Origin: Candidatus Aminicenantota bacterium
Lineage (GTDB): Bacteria; Acidobacteriota; Aminicenantia; JAMOAD01
Length of the DNA: 64,000 bases
Reading direction: 5' to 3'
Assembly (NCBI GenBank): GCA_027061995.1
Contig: JAMOUT010000079.1
Coordinates: 1 to 64,000, forward strand
The position numbers were made by a program, and so were the translations under genes. The notes below the pieces were generated by a model. It did not search any database. It saw only the letters and a program-made list of their open reading frames with translations, and was not told the origin of the DNA. Below, one piece after another: positions 37,871 through 47,439 of this stretch (position 1 is its first letter; each line of letters starts with the position of its first letter).

Positions 37871-37890
37871 AGGGGAAACCCTGGGACTCT
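37871..37890. repeat. Hairpin with GNRA-type tetraloop in a non-coding region
   Basis: TTTCAGGG-GAAA-CCCTGGGA (5 Watson-Crick pairs plus U-G/U-G/U-A extension). Confidence 0.5.
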
Positions 37891-37918
37891 TGATAAATAA
37901 TAAAAAATATTTTAAAAT
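37890..37918 (+). promoter_or_regulatory. Predicted promoter of PPIase lipoprotein, leaderless geometry
   Basis: TTGATA-N17-TAAAAT, 7 nt to the ATG at 37926; no SD. Confidence 0.65.
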
Positions 37919-37925
37919 AGTTTAT

Positions 37926-38927
37926 ATGAAAAAAAAGCTATTTATTTTTATGATTATTGCTCTTCTTATTTTACCTTATTGTAAACAACATGGTAAAAGG
38001 ACAAATACATCTGATAAAAATATTATAAAATCGGATAAAAAAGAGGAAAAAAAAGTCTTAATTTTAAAACTTGGGGATAGAGCCTTTTATGATAAGGATT
38101 TTTTAGAATATCTTAAAAGGAATATCGGAAATTCCTATAAGCAATTACCGGAAGCGGTTATTGATAAAGTTTTTAATAATTTTTTAAATGATTTGTTTAT
38201 TTATGTATATGCTAAGGAACAAGGGATAGAAGTTTCTTCCAAAGAGATAAAATTTTATTTAAAAAAAATAAAATTAAATAATTTGGATAATAGAAAATTA
38301 AAACCTTTCATTATGAGAAGATTAATTATTGAGAAATTTTTATCTCAAGTATTGGCATCCATTCATGTCTCAGATAAGGAAGTAAAAGCTTATTACTACA
38401 GGAACCTAAAGCTTTTTAAAAGACCGGCTGAAATAAGGTTGAGTCAAATTGTTGTTAAGGATGAGAAGGAGGCGCTTGATATAAGGGCACAATTAAAAAA
38501 AGATAAAAATTTGTTTCCTAAGATTGCAAAAGAAAAATCAATAGGCTCGGAAAAGAGTAATGGTGGAGATATGGGATATTTTTCAAAAGGACAACTTCCC
38601 AAAGATATTGAAAGGGTGGTTTTTTCTCTTAATACGGGGGAGATTTCACAGGTTGTCAAGTCTCCTTACGGATTTCATATTTTTATGGTTACAAAAAAGA
38701 AGAAAAAAAGATTGATGGCTTTTCAGTATGTATCCTCGATGATTAAATTAAAAATAAAACAGATGAAATTTGAAAAAAAGTGGTCTGAAATCTTAAAGAA
38801 GGCGAAAAACACCATTCCTCTTGTAATTTATAAAGAAAATCTTGAAAAATTTAAGAAGAGTATTTTAGACAAAAGAGAAATTGTTAATAAAGATGGCTTA
38901 TACAACAAGATGAAAAAAGGAGAATAA
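37926..38927 (+). CDS. Parvulin-type peptidylprolyl isomerase lipoprotein (PrsA/SurA-like)
   Basis: Lipobox LILPYC; AEIRLSQIVVKDEKEALDIRAQL...GGDMGYFSKGQLPKDIERVVFSLNTGEISQVVKSPYGFHIFMV. Confidence 0.87.
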   Translation: MKKKLFIFMIIALLILPYCKQHGKRTNTSDKNIIKSDKKEEKKVLILKLGDRAFYDKDFLEYLKRNIGNSYKQLPEAVIDKVFNNFLNDLFIYVYAKEQGIEVSSKEIKFYLKKIKLNNLDNRKLKPFIMRRLIIEKFLSQVLASIHVSDKEVKAYYYRNLKLFKRPAEIRLSQIVVKDEKEALDIRAQLKKDKNLFPKIAKEKSIGSEKSNGGDMGYFSKGQLPKDIERVVFSLNTGEISQVVKSPYGFHIFMVTKKKKKRLMAFQYVSSMIKLKIKQMKFEKKWSEILKKAKNTIPLVIYKENLEKFKKSILDKREIVNKDGLYNKMKKGE

Positions 38928-38928
38928 A

Positions 38929-39888
38929 TTGATAAAAAAAAGAATATTATTAACTGTATTACTATTGTTTACAATAGTTGGTTTTAGTCAGGAGATAGCG
39001 GATAAAATTCTTGCTGTCGTTAACGACGAGATTATAACCCTCTATGATTATCAATCAAGAGCTGCGGAATTATATAAGTTTCTTTCCCAAAGTTTACGGG
39101 GGGAAAAGCTTCAAAAGATTTATGAAAAACAGAAAAGTCAATTATTGGATATGATGATAGAGGAAAAGCTTCTTATCTCGAAAGCTAAGGAGCTTGATAT
39201 TAATGCAGATGCGGATATAGATCTCTATATAGAAAATATAAAAAAACAAAATAAAATCGAATCTGATGAAAAATTGAAAAAGATTCTTTCAAAGGGTGGA
39301 TTAACATATGAAGATTGGAAGAAAAATCTGAAAAAGCAGATTATTCAACAAAAGGTTATCCAAAAAGCTATGGGAGATAAAGTTAAAATAGAAAATACGG
39401 CTTTAATGGATTATTATAATAAACATAAGGAGGAATTTAGGAAAGAAGCTGAATACGAGATTATGGCGATTTATCTTTTGGAAAGTGATTATCCGGGAGA
39501 TCAGATTAAAAATATAAAGGATAAAATAGATAAAGAATTGCAAAGAAAAGAATTTAGTAAAGTAGCGGCTGAGTTTTCTTCGGAGCCGCTTAAAAGCAAG
39601 AAAGGAAACCTCGGTATTTTTAAAAAGAGTGAATTGGATAGTGTGATACTAAATTCTGTTAAAAAGCTTAAGAAGGGGGAGATCTCAAAGTGGATACAGT
39701 ATAAGGAGGGCTGGATAAAGATAAAATTAAAAGATTTGAAAAAATCAAAGATTATTCCTTTTAAAGATGTTCAGGATAAGATTTATGAAAAACTTTATAA
39801 AATTAAAAGGGAAAAATTTCTTAAACAGTATGTAAAAAAATTAAAGAAAGAAGGATATATTAAGATATATAATAATAAAAAACAATGA
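38929..39888 (+). CDS. SurA-like periplasmic chaperone/parvulin PPIase
   Basis: Signal peptide; ADKILAVVNDEIITLYDY; degenerate rotamase domain KKGNLGIFKKSELDSVILNSVKKLKKGEISKWIQYKEGWIKIKL; TTG start. Confidence 0.85.
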   Translation: MIKKRILLTVLLLFTIVGFSQEIADKILAVVNDEIITLYDYQSRAAELYKFLSQSLRGEKLQKIYEKQKSQLLDMMIEEKLLISKAKELDINADADIDLYIENIKKQNKIESDEKLKKILSKGGLTYEDWKKNLKKQIIQQKVIQKAMGDKVKIENTALMDYYNKHKEEFRKEAEYEIMAIYLLESDYPGDQIKNIKDKIDKELQRKEFSKVAAEFSSEPLKSKKGNLGIFKKSELDSVILNSVKKLKKGEISKWIQYKEGWIKIKLKDLKKSKIIPFKDVQDKIYEKLYKIKREKFLKQYVKKLKKEGYIKIYNNKKQ

Positions 39889-40580
39889 TTTTCGGTTATA
39901 ATACAGAGATATTATATAAAAAAAGGAAATATCATATTCAAACAGAGGATAGGGGCATTAAACATCCCGTCATAGAAACATTGGTTTATAATAAGGGGGA
40001 GATAGTTTTTTCAACAAAACAAAACTATGGACACCTTCTTGAGTATCAAGATGTTGAAAAAAGGGTGAAAAAAATTCTCGAAAAACAGCATAATGATGTT
40101 ATTGGTAACATAAAAGAGGGTAAATATGATACTCTCTTTGGAATTGAGGAAACACAGGAGATTAAGCTTGAAAAAAAATTAGAGGAAGAAACTCTCGGAC
40201 ATAAAGAGCAAGAAAAGTCCAAAACAAAAGAAAAAAGCGATCTTTTAAGAATTATTAAAAAATATTTGGATAATCTTTCCGACAAAGAGATCTTTTATAA
40301 TATCCATTTTCCTTTAATTGATTTTAATGAAGATAAAAAAGTTGTAACCATAACTGGTAGAATAACCATTTACCGGACAAAAAAACCTTTAATAAATACT
40401 CCTGTTGAAATTTTATTAAGAGATAAAAAGAAAAAGATTATCTCTTCCGTCGATGTTAAGACAAATTATTACGGGGAATTTAGATCTGAAATTTTCGTAA
40501 ACTCAAAACCTTATTGGGCGGATATAGTCATAAAAAACGGAGAGGATAACAAAATTTCAGCTTTATTTTACACAAGATGA
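39885..40580 (+). CDS. Conserved protein of unknown function
   Basis: MIFGYNTEILYKKRKYHIQTEDRGIKHPVIETLVYNKGEIVFSTKQNY plus C-terminal Ig/CarbD-like beta domain; 4-bp overlaps on both sides. Confidence 0.6.
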   Translation: MIFGYNTEILYKKRKYHIQTEDRGIKHPVIETLVYNKGEIVFSTKQNYGHLLEYQDVEKRVKKILEKQHNDVIGNIKEGKYDTLFGIEETQEIKLEKKLEEETLGHKEQEKSKTKEKSDLLRIIKKYLDNLSDKEIFYNIHFPLIDFNEDKKVVTITGRITIYRTKKPLINTPVEILLRDKKKKIISSVDVKTNYYGEFRSEIFVNSKPYWADIVIKNGEDNKISALFYTR

Positions 40581-43243
40581 ATAAAAAGAAAACTCTATAT
40601 ATAATTGATGGTAATTCCCTCTTATACAGAGCTTTTTTCGCAATTAGAAATTTAAGAAACAAAGAGGGGTTTCCGACGAATGCGATTTACGGATTTATCT
40701 CTATGGTTAACAAGATTATCAAGGAGAAAAAACCCGAATACATAGGGGTAACTTTTGATGTAAGTAAAAAAACTTTTAGAACGGATATCTTCAAAGAATA
40801 TAAAGCTCAAAGAAAACCGATGCCGAATGAATTGGCGATGCAAATTCCGTATATAAAAGAGTATCTTAGTCACATGAATATTAAAACAATAGAACTTGAA
40901 AATTATGAAGCTGATGATATTATGGGAACAATAGCCGAAAAATTAAGAAATAAGGGGGTTACCGTTGTTTTGGTAACAGGGGATAAAGACCTGTTTCAAC
41001 TTGTTAATGACAGTGTTTTTATATATAATCCCTCGAAAGATATTTTATTTGACAGGGAAAAAGTTAAAGAATTTTTCGGGGTGTATCCCGAGCAGGTTAT
41101 TGATCTTCTCTCTCTTGAAGGGGATAAATCCGATAATATTCCCGGAGTTCCGGGAATAGGAAAAATTACTGCCAAAAAGCTATTATCGGAGTTTCATTCA
41201 ATAGATAATCTTTTAAATAATTTGGATAAAATAGATAAAAAACGGGTTAGAGAGAAAATAAAGAACAATCTTGATAAACTTGAATTAAGTAGAAGATTGG
41301 TTCCTATTAAAAAAGACCTCCCTTTGGATATTGATTTGAATGATTTTGTATATAGATTACCTAACGAAGATAATTTGACAGCTTTTTATGAAAAATTCGG
41401 ATTTAAATCTCTATTAAAAAACAGTTCCTCGAAGAGCAAAAAAATTATGCAAAAATATGAAACGATTGTTACAAAAGAAAAATTGAAAAATCTTGTTGTT
41501 GAAATTAAAAAAAATAGAGAGTTTGTTTTTGATACTGAAACAGATAATTCCAATCCGGTAAAAGCTGATATTCTCGGAGTATCAGTTTGCGTTAAAGAGG
41601 GGGAAGCTTTTTATATTCCGATTAAGCATCAATCATTATCATCCGAGCTTTCCCGAGAAGATATTATAAATTATCTGAAACCTGTTTTTAATGATAACGA
41701 TATAAAAAAAACAGGCCATAATATAAAATATGATATTATAGTATTAAATAAATTCGGGATTAATGTAAAAGGGGTAAAATGGGATACAATGATTCTTTCC
41801 TATCTACTTGAACCCAACAGACATTCTCATAAGCTGGATGACCTTTCGATGGACTATCTCGGATATAAAATGATTAGTTATAAAGAGATTGCGGGCGTTG
41901 GCAAAAAAGAGTTGACGCTTGATAATGTTCCACTTGAAAAGGTCAGTTTTTACTCTTGCGAAGATTCGGATATAACTTTCAGATTGAAGGAGATTCTCTC
42001 CGTGGAAATAAAAAAGGCCGGATTATTAGAACTATATAATCGCCTTGAACTTCCCTTAATTGATGTTCTGGTTCATCTTGAAGAATCTGGTATAAAACTT
42101 GATGTTTTCAAGCTAAAGCAATTATCCGAATTATTAAAACAGGAGATAGAGAACCTAAGAAAAGAGATATATTCTCAGGCAGGTATAATTTTCAATATAA
42201 ATTCCACACAGCAACTCGGAGATATCTTATTTAATAAACTCAAACTTCCAATCATAAAAAAAACCAAGAAATCAAAAGCATTCTCAACTTCTGTGGATGT
42301 TTTGGAAGAACTAAAATATATTCACCCCATTGCCGGCAATATCTTACGATACAGGCAACTCACAAAACTGAAATCCGGATATGTGGACGCTCTTCCCTCC
42401 TTGGTATATCCTAAAACAGGCAGAATCCATACCTCTTATAATCAAACGGTTGCAGCTACCGGAAGACTCTCTTCAAGTGATCCGAATTTGCAAAACATCC
42501 CTATTAAAACAATGATTGGGAAAAAAATCAGAGAAGCATTCATCCCCGAGAAGGGGAGTCTATTTTTATCCGCTGATTATTCACAGGTTGAATTAAGAGT
42601 TTTGGCATATCTTGCTCAAGATAAAGCTTTAATAGAAGCTTTTAAGAAAGGGGAGGATATTCACTCCTTTACAGCTAATCTTTTGTTTTCGGATTTGGAT
42701 ATCCCCTTTGAAGAAAAGAGAAGAAGGGCAAAAATAATTAATTTTAGTATTATTTACGGCAAGACAGCCTATACCCTTTCAAAAGAGCTGGGGGTTGACA
42801 GGAAAGAAGCGCAAAAATTTATTGATGATTATTTTTTAAGATACAGTAGTGTTAAAGAATTTATTAATTTAAGCATTGTGGAAGCTGAAAAATACGGGTT
42901 TGTTAAAACCTTGTTCGGCAGAAAAAGAGCTATTCCCGAGATTAGAAGTAATAATTCAAATGTAAGATCTCACGGAGAAAGAATGGCGATTAATACAAAG
43001 GTGCAAGGAAGTGCTGCTGACTTGATGAAAAAAGCCATGATATCCGTTTATAAAGAGATAAAAAAACACTCGTTAAAAACTAAAATAGTTCTTCAAGTTC
43101 ATGATGAACTTGTTTTCGAAGTTCCCGAAAAAGAGAGAGAGCAGGTTCAAACATTGGTTAAACAGAAGATGGAAACAGTCCATGATATTTCGGTTCCATT
43201 GATTGTGGACATGAAATGGGGAGAAAATTGGGCGGAAGCTTAA
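40577..43243 (+). CDS. polA: DNA polymerase I
   Basis: 5' nuclease (DGNSLLYRAFFAIRNLRNKEGFPTNAIYGF), 3'-5' exo (FVFDTETDN), polymerase motifs (SADYSQVELRVLAYLAQD, INFSIIYGKTAYTLSKEL, VQVHDELVFE). Confidence 0.97.
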   Translation: MNKKKTLYIIDGNSLLYRAFFAIRNLRNKEGFPTNAIYGFISMVNKIIKEKKPEYIGVTFDVSKKTFRTDIFKEYKAQRKPMPNELAMQIPYIKEYLSHMNIKTIELENYEADDIMGTIAEKLRNKGVTVVLVTGDKDLFQLVNDSVFIYNPSKDILFDREKVKEFFGVYPEQVIDLLSLEGDKSDNIPGVPGIGKITAKKLLSEFHSIDNLLNNLDKIDKKRVREKIKNNLDKLELSRRLVPIKKDLPLDIDLNDFVYRLPNEDNLTAFYEKFGFKSLLKNSSSKSKKIMQKYETIVTKEKLKNLVVEIKKNREFVFDTETDNSNPVKADILGVSVCVKEGEAFYIPIKHQSLSSELSREDIINYLKPVFNDNDIKKTGHNIKYDIIVLNKFGINVKGVKWDTMILSYLLEPNRHSHKLDDLSMDYLGYKMISYKEIAGVGKKELTLDNVPLEKVSFYSCEDSDITFRLKEILSVEIKKAGLLELYNRLELPLIDVLVHLEESGIKLDVFKLKQLSELLKQEIENLRKEIYSQAGIIFNINSTQQLGDILFNKLKLPIIKKTKKSKAFSTSVDVLEELKYIHPIAGNILRYRQLTKLKSGYVDALPSLVYPKTGRIHTSYNQTVAATGRLSSSDPNLQNIPIKTMIGKKIREAFIPEKGSLFLSADYSQVELRVLAYLAQDKALIEAFKKGEDIHSFTANLLFSDLDIPFEEKRRRAKIINFSIIYGKTAYTLSKELGVDRKEAQKFIDDYFLRYSSVKEFINLSIVEAEKYGFVKTLFGRKRAIPEIRSNNSNVRSHGERMAINTKVQGSAADLMKKAMISVYKEIKKHSLKTKIVLQVHDELVFEVPEKEREQVQTLVKQKMETVHDISVPLIVDMKWGENWAEA

Positions 43244-43317
43244 AAACTTTTAAAGATATTGCTTTTTTTTAAAATTTTGTATATATTTATATATATAATT
43301 TTAGGAGGTTTACTACG

Positions 43318-43788
43318 ATGAAGAAAGCATTAGTATTATCAATGATTGTTGTAGTTCTTGCATTTTTTATGATGGGCTGTGTTTCTAAAAAACAGGTTGA
43401 TTCTATTGAGAATTATTCAAAAAAATCTGTTGAACTTAACACAAAACTCGTAGATGATGTAGCTGCTGTAAAATCAAAAGTAGATGCAAATAACAAGGTT
43501 CTTGTTGAGGGTTTTAAAAATCTCAATGTTAAAGGTGATAATATAGCCAAAGCTATCGAAGATTTGAAAAATATCACTAAAGGAAATGTTGAAATTTACG
43601 GAACTGTTGCAAACTGCTTTGTTTTAACAGTTAGAGAACAGGGCACAGTTGATTCGAAAGCTGTTAAATATTTAAAGAAAGGTGATGTTGTTAAAGTTGT
43701 TACGGTTGATAATGGCTGGGCACATCTTGCGGACGGTGGTTTTGTAGCCGTAAAATATTTGCAGTTCAACTATAAGATTACTCTTTAA
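43318..43788 (+). CDS. Small lipoprotein with coiled-coil and C-terminal SH3-like domain
   Basis: Lipobox FMMGC; helical segment; LTVREQGTVDSKAVKYLKKGDVVKVVTVDNGWAHL; SD aggagg; followed by a strong terminator. Confidence 0.75.
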   Translation: MKKALVLSMIVVVLAFFMMGCVSKKQVDSIENYSKKSVELNTKLVDDVAAVKSKVDANNKVLVEGFKNLNVKGDNIAKAIEDLKNITKGNVEIYGTVANCFVLTVREQGTVDSKAVKYLKKGDVVKVVTVDNGWAHLADGGFVAVKYLQFNYKITL

Positions 43789-43801
43789 TAGTTTAAAAGA
43801 T

Positions 43802-43836
43802 AAAAAAGGGGGATTAAAAAATCCCCCTTTTTTTTT
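43802..43836 (+). terminator. Rho-independent terminator
   Basis: AAAAAAGGGGGATT-AAAA-AATCCCCCTTTTTTTTT. Confidence 0.95.
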
Positions 43837-43875
43837 GTCCATTTATCCGTTTGAGGAAAGGGTTAACATAAATAT

Positions 43876-46800
43876 ATGCCTTATTTAAAAAAAATTGATA
43901 TTTTCGGGTTCAAATCCTTTCCTTCAAGGATTGAAATATTTTTCAAAAAAGGGGCTAATTTAATAATCGGTCCCAATGGTAGCGGGAAAAGTAATGTCCT
44001 TGACGCTCTTATATGGGGAATAGGAGAAACAAAGATTTCTTCATTAAGAGGGGGGAAAACCGAGGATATTATTTTTTCCGGTAATAGAAAGAAAAAACCT
44101 CTTGCCGCAGCGGAAGTATCTCTTATTTTTGATAATGAGGGGGAAGAGGTCAGATTGTTCAGAAAAGCATATAGGGACGGAGAATCGGTTTTCAGAGTTA
44201 ATTCCAAAAGAGCTCGTTTAAAAGATATCGTGGAAGAATTGTATAAGCTCGGAATAGGAGATAGAAAATATTTTTTTATTGAGCAGGGGATGATAGGAAA
44301 CATTATCACCATGGGACATCTCGAAAAAAGGATTTTGATTGAGGAAGCTGCTGGTATATCAAGATACAGAGAGAAGAAAAAAGAGGCTTTTCACAAGCTG
44401 TTTGAAACCGAGAATAATCTTAATATCCTAAACAATGTTCTTGAGGAGGTGAGTTCAGAACTTATAGTATGGGAGAAAGAGTTTGAAAAATTAAAAACAT
44501 TTAAACAGATAAAAAAAGAGTATAGGGATATAAGAAAAAAAATATATTATATAAAGTTAAGGCATCTTGAAACAGAAAGGGATAATCTTCTTAAAATCAT
44601 TAAAAATTTGTGGGAAGAGATTGAAGAGAGAAAAAATCAACAGAAAATCATTGAAAATCAATTGAATAAAAAACACTCGGAGCATTGGGAGATTCAAAAA
44701 ATAATTAAGGAAAAAGAGGATATCTTCTATAAACTCAGAGAAAAACTCGAAATTTTAAAAAATCAATTTAAAGCCAATAATAAAAGGATTGCCGATATTA
44801 AGGAAAATTTAACCAAGAATAAAAGTTGGATTGAACAGGGAGAAAAACTTATTATTGAGCTTAAAAACAGAGAAAAAGAGATTCAACAGGAAACAAAGAA
44901 AGGAAAAGAGGAAATTGAGATTCTTGAAAATAAGAAAACTTTTATCGACGAAAAAAAGAAAATAATTGAAAACAGACAACAGGAAGAGGAAAATAGGTTA
45001 AAAGAGATTCAAGATAGTTATATAGATATAATTTCCAGAAAAACCGAACAATACAATAAACTTATTAATTTTGAAAACATGATTAAATCATTTGACGGAA
45101 GGCTTAAAAGGATATTGGATAATCAGATTGAATTAAAAAAAGAGATTACCGTTTTGGAAGAAAAAAGAAAACAACTTGAGCGGATTGAGATATTTGATTT
45201 TAGGGAAAAGATTGAAATATTAAAGAGAAAAGTTTCTGAGTCTGAAGATAAATTACAGGCAAGCAAAAAAAAATACAGAGAGAAAGAACTTGAAGTTGAA
45301 AAATTATCGGCATTAAAAAAAGATTATAAAGAAAGACTTGATGAGATACTAAGTAAAAGAAAACTCGGAATAGGAAACAATTTAAAGATAAAAAAAGAGT
45401 TATCCGAGCCTCTTGCAATTTTCATAGAATCTTTATTAGAGTTATCTCCGTATGATAAAAATATCGAAATTGATAAAGAGAAATCATATATATTAAAACA
45501 ACCGAAGATAAATGATAAATACAAGGAATATATTGATAGTGATTATATGGAATATTTTCCCCCTTTTAAATATGCCGATTCCTTTGATAAAGCCATGGAA
45601 GAATGGAAAAAAGATAGAAACAATTATTTAACGACGGATGGTGTTTTTATCTCTTTTAACGGAGAAATTATCAAAAGGGAAAAAAAGGGGGTAATTTTAT
45701 TAAAAGAAAAAATAGCTAAAATTGAGGAAACTCTGAAAAAAGAGGAAAAGATTCTTGAAACCCTTATGAATGAAAAAGAAAATGATAAAACAGCTTCGGA
45801 TAACATGAGAAAAGAGCTTAAGGATCTATTAGAAAAACAAGATGAGGAAGATAGAAAGAAACAAAAGATAGAGAATGATATTAAACTCCTTGATACTAAA
45901 AAAGAAAGTATAAATTCCCAAATAAAGACTATTGAAAAAGAGTTAGAAAATAGTAAAAAGCAGATTTTGGAATTAAAAGGGGAAAAATTAAAACATGAGG
46001 AACTCTATAATATCACTGTAAAAGAGTTGGAAAAAATCGAAAGCAAGAAAAATAGAATTGAAGAAAATTTATCCGATATAAAAGCTGAAAAAATAGAAAT
46101 TATTGATGAAGAAAGAATAATCAACAATGATTTTAATGATAAGGAAAAAAAGGTTGTTTTGCTTGAGAAAGAGGGGGAAAATATAATAGAAAGGGTAAAT
46201 AATGAAAAAAACAGAATAGAGCAATATCAAAAGGAGATAATGGAACTCGAAAAGCAGGAAGAACTTTTAAAGCAGGAAACCATTGAATTGGAAGAAGAGA
46301 TAAAAAAACAGGAGAAAATTGTCAAGTCCAAAAATGATGAACTTTCGGAGATTCTTACGAAAGAATCGGATATAAAATTCGAGTTGGAGAAATTGGAAAA
46401 ATCTCTTAAAAAAGAGCAAAGAAAAATCATTAGTCTCAGTAATAAAAAGAATGAGAAAGAGATTGAAAAAGCGAGTCATGACAGAGATATAATAAATCTT
46501 GAAGATAATCTATGGAAAGAGTTGACGATAACACTCGAGGAATTGCTTAAAACAGAGATTGATGAAGAAGAAACAAGTATTATCAAGAGAGAGGAGGAAC
46601 TTTCAAGCAAGATAGAGGAGCTTTCGGAAGTGCGACTTGAAGCTGAAAATGAATATATGAAATTTAAGGATAGGTTTGATTTTTACAATAAACAAAAGGA
46701 AGATATCCAAAAATCAATAGATAACACAAAAGAGATTATTGCAAAGATTGATAATGAGAGCAGGAGCAGGTTTTTAACAACTCTTGAAAAAATCAATGAA

Positions 46801-47235
46801 AATTTCAAGCGGATTTATCAGACTCTTTTTAAAGGGGGAAGTGCGGAGATAAAACTTTTGGATGAAACGGATATTTTAAATTCGGGAGTTGAAATAAAGG
46901 TGAAACTTCCCGGGAAAAAACTCCAAAACCTGCAGCTTCTTTCTGGGGGAGAAAAAGCCCTTTCATCTCTTGCTTTTATATTTTCAATGTTTTTATATAA
47001 ACCATCCCCTATATGTGTTCTTGATGAGGTTGATGCCCCTCTTGATGAGGCGAACATTGAAAATCTTATGGTTTTAATCAATGAGATGAAAACAAACACT
47101 CAGTTTTTAATAGTAACTCACAACCCTAAAACTCTTGAAGTCGCAGATACTATTTACGGAGTAACAATGATAGAACCCGGGGTATCCTCCATCTATTCGA
47201 TAGATGTATCGGAAAAAGATAAAAAGATAGTGTGA
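43876..47235 (+). CDS. smc: Chromosome segregation protein SMC
   Basis: Walker A LIIGPNGSGKSNVLDALIWGIGE, long coiled coils, LSGGEKALSSLAFIFSM, Walker B PICVLDEVDAPLDEANI. Confidence 0.95.
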   Translation: MPYLKKIDIFGFKSFPSRIEIFFKKGANLIIGPNGSGKSNVLDALIWGIGETKISSLRGGKTEDIIFSGNRKKKPLAAAEVSLIFDNEGEEVRLFRKAYRDGESVFRVNSKRARLKDIVEELYKLGIGDRKYFFIEQGMIGNIITMGHLEKRILIEEAAGISRYREKKKEAFHKLFETENNLNILNNVLEEVSSELIVWEKEFEKLKTFKQIKKEYRDIRKKIYYIKLRHLETERDNLLKIIKNLWEEIEERKNQQKIIENQLNKKHSEHWEIQKIIKEKEDIFYKLREKLEILKNQFKANNKRIADIKENLTKNKSWIEQGEKLIIELKNREKEIQQETKKGKEEIEILENKKTFIDEKKKIIENRQQEEENRLKEIQDSYIDIISRKTEQYNKLINFENMIKSFDGRLKRILDNQIELKKEITVLEEKRKQLERIEIFDFREKIEILKRKVSESEDKLQASKKKYREKELEVEKLSALKKDYKERLDEILSKRKLGIGNNLKIKKELSEPLAIFIESLLELSPYDKNIEIDKEKSYILKQPKINDKYKEYIDSDYMEYFPPFKYADSFDKAMEEWKKDRNNYLTTDGVFISFNGEIIKREKKGVILLKEKIAKIEETLKKEEKILETLMNEKENDKTASDNMRKELKDLLEKQDEEDRKKQKIENDIKLLDTKKESINSQIKTIEKELENSKKQILELKGEKLKHEELYNITVKELEKIESKKNRIEENLSDIKAEKIEIIDEERIINNDFNDKEKKVVLLEKEGENIIERVNNEKNRIEQYQKEIMELEKQEELLKQETIELEEEIKKQEKIVKSKNDELSEILTKESDIKFELEKLEKSLKKEQRKIISLSNKKNEKEIEKASHDRDIINLEDNLWKELTITLEELLKTEIDEEETSIIKREEELSSKIEELSEVRLEAENEYMKFKDRFDFYNKQKEDIQKSIDNTKEIIAKIDNESRSRFLTTLEKINENFKRIYQTLFKGGSAEIKLLDETDILNSGVEIKVKLPGKKLQNLQLLSGGEKALSSLAFIFSMFLYKPSPICVLDEVDAPLDEANIENLMVLINEMKTNTQFLIVTHNPKTLEVADTIYGVTMIEPGVSSIYSIDVSEKDKKIV

Positions 47236-47237
47236 TA

Positions 47238-47379
47238 TCTCATTTACTTTAGTGTGTATGATACATAAAAAGGTTATAAAGAATAAGATAAACAGTGTTA
47301 TACCTGTTTTAATCATACTATAAAACAATTTATTTGAATTCCCGAAGATTATATCGGAATTTTTTTCCCATGGAATCAT
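47238..47379 (-). CDS. Candidate small membrane protein (ORF continues to 47107, antisense to the smc 3' end)
   Basis: MIPWEKNSDIIFGNSNKLFYSMIKTGITLFILFFITFLCIIHTK with an AGAGGA-like SD; fills the gap downstream of prsW. Confidence 0.3.
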
Positions 47380-47439
47380 AATATCCTCTATCTTTTTTAT
47401 TTGTTCTCAAGTTTTGCAAAATTCCTGCTCAGCTTTCAG

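Noticed and set aside
37676-37900. 74-aa ORF in the DRTGG/PPIase intergenic region
   Set aside because: TTG start without SD and biased composition; the region is better treated as non-coding.
43905-43920. tRNA T-arm-like string GGGTTCAAATCC
   Set aside because: Lies in the conserved SMC N-terminus (FGFKSFPS); no acceptor or anticodon arms around it.
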